From Colicola sp016286205 (GTDB lineage Bacteria > Bacteroidota > Bacteroidia > Bacteroidales > Paludibacteraceae), in assembly GCA_016286205.1 (NCBI GenBank), contig JAEESF010000011.1, positions 17,028 through 81,027 of the forward strand: 64,000 nt of DNA, in the 5' to 3' direction. Below the pieces are notes generated by a model that was given only the letters and a program-made list of their open reading frames with translations, was not told the DNA's origin and searched no databases. Of this stretch, positions 59,801 through 64,000 are shown piece after piece. Each line of letters starts with the position of its first letter. The first letter of the stretch is position 1. A program made the position numbers and the translations under genes.

Positions 59801-61302
59801 TGGCGCTTGGCCTCTTCCTGACCGATACGCTCCCGGGTATGAGTGGCTATATGCCGTTCTCCGGACGTATCTACAAGGATACGCTCGATTTGAACGGGGG
59901 CTATACGTATTTCGATGACGACATGAGTACGCTCACGCTGTTCGGTAGTGCGGAAGGAACCCACTACTATATCGCTATCGTCGATTACTCCGCTTATTCG
60001 CTCAGTGGACTGCCGTTCAATCTCCATTTCCGCCGTGAGATGGATTACGACAATCCTAATGTGCTCGCTACGGTCGAGGTAGGTCAGCTCTATACGAGCG
60101 AGATGACGCTCTTCGATGAGTTTACTTACCATGATACGAATGCTTCGGCTCAGTCGTTCCGCTTCCATGCCGAGAAGGGTAAGAACTACAAGCTCTACAT
60201 GCACCTTACCTACTGCCGCTACAACACTAACGAGATAGCTATCTCCGTCCTCAACCCGTTGCGCAAGAAGGGTACCTACGGTGGCAACCTCGTTTCCGCT
60301 GGCAATGGTGAGACCTCGGGCTGGTTCGTCACCAATTTCACTCCGGATTCTACGGGCGACTATGTTGCGATGTTCGAGCATCAGCTCTACGAAGATTACA
60401 TGGCTCAAGATACGCTCCGTTACGAGTTCCTCATCACCGATTATATCGAGTTCATCGATCTGATCAACAGTGCTGAGTATGTCGCTACGCCGTATATCGA
60501 GTCGGGTAGCTACACTTCGGCTTCGACCAAGGTGCTCTACAACGATACCTACAAGTTCCAGGGTCCGAGTTCTGACGCCTTCTATTACAACGGCGGAATC
60601 TACAACGCGAAGGCGTATATGGTTATCGTTCCTGCCGGTGATACCTTGCTGATTGAGCACGGTGGCGACAAGGATGTCATGATTTATGTCTACGACTTCT
60701 CGTCCGAAGACAATGCTAAGAGTCCACGCGTCATCGACGAAGAAGGTGAAGGCTATCCGTTCGAGATTAGCGTCTTTGTCAACACCAACAGGATGGCTAA
60801 GATGTACTACGTCGTTATCACTGAGTACGATACCGAGCTCGACGGTGGCGAATGGAGTCTGCGTATCGAGTTGGGTATGAAGAACCTCCGTCAGCAGGAT
60901 ATCGCTAAGGGTGTGGCTAGTCAGGATAAGATCACTATCTACAACAACCAGGGCGAACTCGAGGCTATTGCTGCTCTCAGCGCATTGGATCTCTCGGCTG
61001 TCGACGCCGCTACGGGTGCTACTATCGCTACTATCCGCAACAATAGCGCTTACTGGCAAGTAGATCTCCTCAACAACAAGGCTCGCTTCGAGGCGAACGA
61101 GAGTGACCTGCCTGTAGGCTACCGCTTCGCAGAGGCTACCGAGTGGATCGAAGTGGCTATCGAAGTCCTGCCGTACGGCGAGGGTATCGACAATGTGGAT
61201 GAAGATAAGACCTTCGAGGTTCGTAAGTTCCTCTACAATGGCCATATCTACATCCAGACTCCTAACGGTATCTTCAACATCACCGGCCAACGAGTTAAGT
61301 AA
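56866..61302 (+). pseudogene. second giant surface protein, interrupted by an in-frame TAA
   Basis: A paralogue of the preceding giant gene. The frame runs from 56866 to 61302 (1479 codons) and is broken only by TAA at 58480-58482. The first giant gene has TAC (Tyr) at the equivalent place, GYNVFVRGIC against G-stop-NAYVRAIC. As read, it gives a 538-residue exported fragment (signal peptide, three 80-residue repeats, Fn3-like and DRWGDGWNG parts) and a possible 907-residue remainder from ATG 58579 with no signal. The last 130 residues and the signal peptide are almost identical to the first gene. It may be a recent nonsense mutation, a sequence error or a readthrough site; which one cannot be decided here. 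Confidence 0.72.
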
Positions 61303-61330
61303 AAGGCGAAAGGCTAGGGGCGAACCAACC

Positions 61331-61367
61331 TCCCTTCCTTTCAGGGAAGGGTCGGGGATAGGCCCCC
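61331..61367 (+). repeat. GC-rich hairpin repeat, copy d
   Basis: CCCTTCCTTTCAGGGAAGGG then TCGGGGATAGGCCCCC, almost identical to copy c upstream of this gene. The pair therefore flanks the second giant gene in direct orientation. Confidence 0.82.
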
Positions 61368-61393
61368 TAACCACTAACCCGTCAATAGAAAAG

Positions 61394-61422
61394 AGAGTGA
61401 CCTCCGGGCCGCTCTTTTTTTG
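61394..61422 (+). terminator. probable terminator after the giant genes
   Basis: A GAGTGACC-TCCG-GGCCGCTC stem with one mismatch, followed by seven Ts. The bases up to 61585 hold a CCCCAAA/TTTGGGG hairpin (about 61432-61458), a second T-run near 61540 and a CTTTCGACT-type low-complexity stretch, with no gene. Confidence 0.55.
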
Positions 61423-61585
61423 TATCCGGGGTCCCCAAACAATTTTATTTTTTGGGGAGAGCGGAGGCAGGCTGAGCTTTAAGGCCGCCAAGCGGACTTC
61501 CGTGCGATGCCTTGCCGAACGCGCCCATCCGGGCCGCCCTTTTTTTGTCTTTCGTCTTTCGACTATCGACTTTCGACCAACGGCG

Positions 61586-61972
61586 TTAGCCGTTATTCTG
61601 GTCGTAAGCATCACCGCATACTTTCCACAGGTACGCCGTGAAGGTCTTCTTGCCATCGGGTTGGTCTTTCTGCGCGACGAAAGCGGCTTGGTCGGCTGCG
61701 ATAGTACCCAGGTTCTGACGACGTGCTGCGACTGCGCGGCTAACTGCTGCGAACTTAGTACGGCGGTTCAACTCATCCTGGTCGGGCAGGGTAGAGCGGT
61801 TGTACTCGCCGATGGCGTAGAGCCTGGTGCATACGGGGTTCAGCGTCGGTGCTGTGCGGTGTGTCGCCAGGAGCGCGCTGCTGTGTGAACTGTGAGCCGA
61901 CCCTTTCTTAGGTCGCTTACTCAATAATCCGGAAACATACTCGATTCCTTTCATCCATTTTACTTCTGCCAT
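61586..61972 (-). CDS. hypothetical protein of accessory type
   Basis: A 128-residue basic protein not assigned to a named family. It has a flexible, His/Ser-rich stretch (KGSAHSSHSSALLATHRTAPTLNPVCTRLYAI) followed by a helical part with Arg-rich and Ala-rich faces (RRTKFAAVSRAVAARRQNLGTIAADQAAFVAQKDQPDGKKTFTAYLWKVCGDAYDQ). I have an impression of similar proteins in Bacteroidales accessory regions, without a known role. It is read after the short membrane protein at 62000-62212, 27 bases away, from the promoter at 62242-62272. Confidence 0.65.
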   Translation of the reverse strand: MAEVKWMKGIEYVSGLLSKRPKKGSAHSSHSSALLATHRTAPTLNPVCTRLYAIGEYNRSTLPDQDELNRRTKFAAVSRAVAARRQNLGTIAADQAAFVAQKDQPDGKKTFTAYLWKVCGDAYDQNNG

Positions 61973-61999
61973 AATAATTAAGGTTTTAAGGGTTAATAA

Positions 62000-62212
62000 C
62001 TAGAGTTTCTTACTTGCATCGTACGATTCTACGGTGCGGGTTTGGATCATCACGGAGGTGTCTCCTTTCTGATAGTACTCACTTTGGTTGGTGATGGTGC
62101 GGACGACATTGCAGCTCTGCAGGCCTAATCCGGCCACAACGGTTGCACATGCCACTGCCAAAATGCCTGCCACCAGTTTGATGATTTGGTTGATGTTTGA
62201 TTTCTTTTTCAT
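62000..62212 (-). CDS. small membrane protein ('smalltalk'-like)
   Basis: A 70-residue protein with an N-terminal Lys-rich start, one membrane helix (about 10-32, IIKLVAGILAVACATVVAGLGL) ending in QSC, and a short polar tail. The ending could be a lipoprotein-type Cys. It resembles in layout the very small Bacteroidetes proteins annotated as 'smalltalk', but is longer. The ATG at 62212 is chosen; the upstream frame extends through the promoter. Function is unknown. Confidence 0.6.
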   Translation of the reverse strand: MKKKSNINQIIKLVAGILAVACATVVAGLGLQSCNVVRTITNQSEYYQKGDTSVMIQTRTVESYDASKKL

Positions 62213-62241
62213 AGCTTGGTCCTTTTTTCTAAAATCTGCTG

Positions 62242-62272
62242 CAAAAGTAATACAAAAAGCGGAGACCAACAA
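62242..62272 (-). promoter_or_regulatory. promoter nested in a terminator
   Basis: On the minus strand, TTG (62270-62272), 20 bases and TACTTTTG (62242-62249). The -33 element is in the loop of the terminator at 62254-62280. Confidence 0.7.
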
Positions 62273-62280
62273 ATCTCCGC
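62254..62280 (-). terminator. terminator of the 62295-63015 gene group
   Basis: A perfect GCGGAGA/TCTCCGC stem (62259-62265 with 62274-62280) around eight bases, then five Ts on the minus strand. Confidence 0.7.
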
Positions 62281-62294
62281 CTTCTGTTTGGTCA

Positions 62295-62522
62295 TCATGC
62301 TGACTTTTTCGTCGAAAGGTCGTACCCTGCGTAGTTGCTCAAATCGTGTACTTCGGTGATAAACAGGAATTTACGTGCATGCACCGCATGTTTGTATTTC
62401 TTTCCGAATTTACGGTAGCGCAGCCAGCCGCAGAGTAGGGTATTCAAGCCTTTCAGACCCACATTGGCATTTATGGCCGCATCCAAATTCTTTGCTAATT
62501 GTTCTTTACTTATCTTCCTCAT
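62295..62522 (-). CDS. small hypothetical protein
   Basis: A 75-residue basic protein of unknown family (MRKISKEQLAKNLDAAIN, then LRYRKFGKKYKHAVHARKFLFITEVHDLSNYAG). It has no signal peptide or membrane helix; the basic mid-part could bind nucleic acid. Its start overlaps the end of the 54-residue gene upstream by 17 bases, so the two are probably translated together. It is followed by a terminator 15 bases downstream. Confidence 0.55.
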   Translation of the reverse strand: MRKISKEQLAKNLDAAINANVGLKGLNTLLCGWLRYRKFGKKYKHAVHARKFLFITEVHDLSNYAGYDLSTKKSA

Positions 62523-62670
62523 TTTCTTTTTCCTTTCTGTATGTGTTACGTCTTATGCTGAACATCACCCCGCCGTTGCGACGATAACATCTCAGCACGT
62601 AACCTCTTCTTTTCAGCAGCCTGCGCAACGAGCGCATATCTGCATCATTTTCTACATAACATTTTGCCAT
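62506..62670 (-). CDS. small basic hypothetical protein
   Basis: A 54-residue protein with ATG at 62668-62670 and TAA at 62506-62508, not recognised. It is strongly basic (MRSLRRLLKRRGYVLRCYRRNGG, then SIRRNTYRKEKENEEDK), with a pattern like a compact helix plus beta hairpin. It overlaps the following gene by 17 bases and lies 24 bases after the 62695-63015 gene, so it fits a tight run of small co-directional genes. The open frame on the other strand here is taken as a shadow. Confidence 0.5.
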   Translation of the reverse strand: MAKCYVENDADMRSLRRLLKRRGYVLRCYRRNGGVMFSIRRNTYRKEKENEEDK

Positions 62671-62694
62671 TTACTCGTAACTTTACCGAGACAT

Positions 62695-63015
62695 CTACCT
62701 GACATAAACGACTTGTTCTCCTGTCGGATTCTCCATCCGCCACCCATCTCTCGCCTCTGTCGTTCCAAATCGTTCATAGTACTCTTTGAATGTCAACACT
62801 TGCCGCTTAGGCGTAGCAAAATCCTGCAAGTAGTAGTACGGATTTCTCTGTTTTGTCTGCGTGCCAGCCGCCTGATGTTGTTGCAACTCCGCCAATATGG
62901 CTTTCTTCTTTTCCTCCGCCTGCCTGCACCACAGATCGTAGCACGCATTGTGACGATTGGTGAATTCAGCCGGCACCTGGAAACTGTCCCAAAATATATC
63001 AAAATCGTTTTGCAT
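62695..63015 (-). CDS. hypothetical protein
   Basis: A 106-residue cytosolic protein of unknown family. Its N-terminal half is helical with many aromatics (FDIFWDSFQVP, NACYDLWCRQAEEKKKAILAELQQHQAA), followed by a Tyr-rich segment (NPYYYLQDFATPKRQVLTFKEYYERFG) and a short beta-like end. Of the visible kinds, it looks most like small accessory or phage-type proteins. It heads the run of small genes down to 62295; no clear promoter is seen upstream. Confidence 0.55.
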   Translation of the reverse strand: MQNDFDIFWDSFQVPAEFTNRHNACYDLWCRQAEEKKKAILAELQQHQAAGTQTKQRNPYYYLQDFATPKRQVLTFKEYYERFGTTEARDGWRMENPTGEQVVYVR

Positions 63016-63198
63016 AAAATCTTCAATCCTAAATGTTAAATCTTAAATCTTAAATTTGCCTGCCGCCTGCCCGCCCCCATCCGTTTGGGGATTTAGGGGC
63101 ATAGTATATACACAGCAAGCAGGCAGGCTTTTCTTTTTTAATTTTCTTTGCTTACTTTCTTTTATTGGTTTTCTTTTGGTCAACCCGGGGCCCCCAAG

Positions 63199-63234
63199 TT
63201 CCCCTCCTTTTAGGGAGGGGTTAGGGGTAGGCTC
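63199..63234 (+). repeat. GC-rich hairpin repeat, copy e
   Basis: CCCCTCCTTTTAGGGAGGGG then TTAGGGGTAGGCTC. It lies in the 235-base gap 63016-63250, which also has TTAAATC repeats (about 63035-63055), inverted GCCTGCC/GGCAGGC segments and a CCCC/GGGG hairpin, but no gene. Confidence 0.8.
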
Positions 63235-63250
63235 GTTACCCTATCACCAT

Positions 63251-63760
63251 TTACCGTTTCACTTTGAGCGTACGTTTCACTTCGCGCTGCAGGTACGGGT
63301 GTTTCTCCAGCAGTTTATTGATTTGCAGCTTACGTTTCACGGTCAGTTCAGCCTGTCGGCGAGCCAGCTCTTTCTTCTGCTCATCGATGCGGTAAATCTG
63401 TTCGAAATCGCGACCTTCCAGCGGATTGCCTTCCGCGTCTTCAAGAATCACTTTCTCTTTTTTCTCCACGTAGAATCGACCACCTTTGTGCTCGAATTCA
63501 GTGCCGCTCTCGTACTCTGCAGGGTGCATTATCTGCGCCAACTCGATACCGAAATCGGCCATACCTTTGTTGTTTTGCGCGTCGCCCTTCACCAGCAGTT
63601 CCTCTGCATCGCTCAGGATAGCGCATACGCGGTTCATCTGTAGTGCATCTACTTCTGCCTCTTCGGCCAGCAGGTCTGCTTGCAGCAATACTGCTACGTG
63701 CTTTGCATCCAATACTCCGTTACCAATCAGTTTGATAGTTTCTAAATTTAGTGTTGCCAT
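63251..63760 (-). CDS. hypothetical protein, helical
   Basis: A 169-residue protein of unknown family (ATG at 63760). It is predominantly helical and highly charged. The N-terminal part (LNLETIKLIGNGVLDAKHVAVLLQADLLAEEAEVDALQMNRVCAILSDAEELL) is Leu/Glu-rich, a middle beta-like part has FEHKGGRFYVEKKEKVILEDAEGNPLEGRDF, and the end is a long Lys/Arg/Gln-rich helix (KKELARRQAELTVKRKLQINKLLEKHPYL). It looks like a structural or scaffold-type accessory protein; no function is claimed. A TACTTTTG -7 box on the minus strand is at 63876-63883. Confidence 0.6.
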   Translation of the reverse strand: MATLNLETIKLIGNGVLDAKHVAVLLQADLLAEEAEVDALQMNRVCAILSDAEELLVKGDAQNNKGMADFGIELAQIMHPAEYESGTEFEHKGGRFYVEKKEKVILEDAEGNPLEGRDFEQIYRIDEQKKELARRQAELTVKRKLQINKLLEKHPYLQREVKRTLKVKR

Positions 63761-63902
63761 TGTTTTGAAAGTTTTGTGCTTGGCTTTGATCGAACGGCCG
63801 TTCACGTGTACACAAGTCTCAAAACTTTCGCGGTTAATAAATAAAGTTACAGCGCCTCTCTTTCGAAAGACGCTGCAAAAGTACTGCTAATTTTTGACCT
63901 AA

Positions 63903-63921
63903 AAGTCTAATTTTTAGACTT
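63903..63921 (-). terminator. hairpin at the end of the partial gene
   Basis: AAGTCTAA/TTAGACTT, a perfect 8-bp stem with a three-base loop that overlaps the stop codon of the partial gene. It is a likely weak terminator, followed on the minus strand by TTTT. Confidence 0.5.
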
Positions 63922-64000
63922 GTGTCTCGCTATCTTTTTTACATTGCTTATAGTCGCGGTTGTATTTCTCGAACCAGTTGTAGTAGGTTTGTTTTGTGAC
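63914..64000 (-). CDS. C-terminal end of an unknown protein, truncated by the window
   Basis: The last 28 residues of a protein whose start lies beyond the window (stop TAA at 63914-63916). The visible sequence (VTKQTYYNWFEKYNRDYKQ) reads like the recognition helix of a helix-turn-helix, as seen in phage terminase small subunits and other DNA-binding proteins, but it is too short to name. It is co-directional with the small genes to its left. Confidence 0.5.
   Translation of the reverse strand, partial: VTKQTYYNWFEKYNRDYKQCKKDSETQV

Noticed and set aside
59110..61656. Open frame of 848 codons on the minus strand opposite the second giant gene
   Set aside because: It is antisense to a clearly coding frame whose codon bias keeps the opposite frame open. 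Its composition (Arg, Val, Ile, Glu-rich with no motifs) is typical of a shadow.
62464..63039. Plus-strand frame of 191 codons
   Set aside because: It is opposite two small minus-strand genes that overlap each other and their neighbours in an operon-like way, and has low-complexity Phe/Ser/Leu-rich content without motifs.

Overview
The window is a piece of a Bacteroidales (phylum Bacteroidota) chromosome. The evidence is the gene set (DapL, class 3 fructose-bisphosphatase, a TonB-dependent receptor with an N-terminal carboxypeptidase-like domain, DUF5689 and DUF1573 proteins, type 9-like C-terminal tails), the near absence of Shine-Dalgarno sequences, and at least a dozen promoters of the Bacteroidetes type (TTG, about 20 bases, TAnnTTTG). 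The genus cannot be fixed from the sequence. Most genes are core housekeeping genes; accessory material lies at about 9.6-13.0 kb, 27.4-30.2 kb, 50.7-61.4 kb and 61.6-64 kb.

Layout. 1-7.5 kb (+): cell-wall and lysine precursors (dapF end, dapL), pyrG, glmS, a small membrane protein, meso-DAP dehydrogenase and a secreted esterase, facing fbp (-). 9.6-12.9 kb (-): an unknown gene and a two-gene DNA modification/nuclease operon (EcoRI-type adenine methyltransferase and DUF262-HNH protein) behind a roughly 300-nt, strongly structured leader. 13-20 kb (+): acyl-CoA ligase, coaX, outer-membrane protein, TPR protein, lptC-like gene and fabG. 20-23.4 kb (-): two GH13 glucanases. 23.9-27.4 kb (+): M20 peptidase, DUF2520 protein and a SUMF1-type protein. 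27.5-30.3 kb: unknown genes, a deiminase with a new C-terminal half, repeats and tRNA-His. 30.3-43.3 kb (-): a nine-gene block from rel to folK (rel, DUF1573, meaB, dnaB, asnS, TonB receptor, DUF5689, cvpA, folK). 43.5-50.5 kb: amidase, mlaD, dnaA, mutY (-), HU, a 29-residue ribosomal-type protein and rng. 50.7-61.3 kb (+): two paralogous giant secreted proteins, the second interrupted by an in-frame TAA. 61.6-64 kb (-): small unknown genes that look like accessory or phage-like cargo.

Four things stand out. First, the structured leader in front of the methyltransferase/DUF262-HNH pair is the best candidate here for an undescribed regulatory or defence system. Second, a short GC-rich hairpin repeat occurs five times and has entered the reading frames of two enzymes without breaking them. 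Third, the tandem giant surface proteins share near-identical ends, and one carries a single-base nonsense change. Fourth, a 13-bp piece of the tRNA-His T-arm is repeated 251 bp away, like an attachment-site scar. No CRISPR array, rRNA operon or intact insertion sequence was seen.
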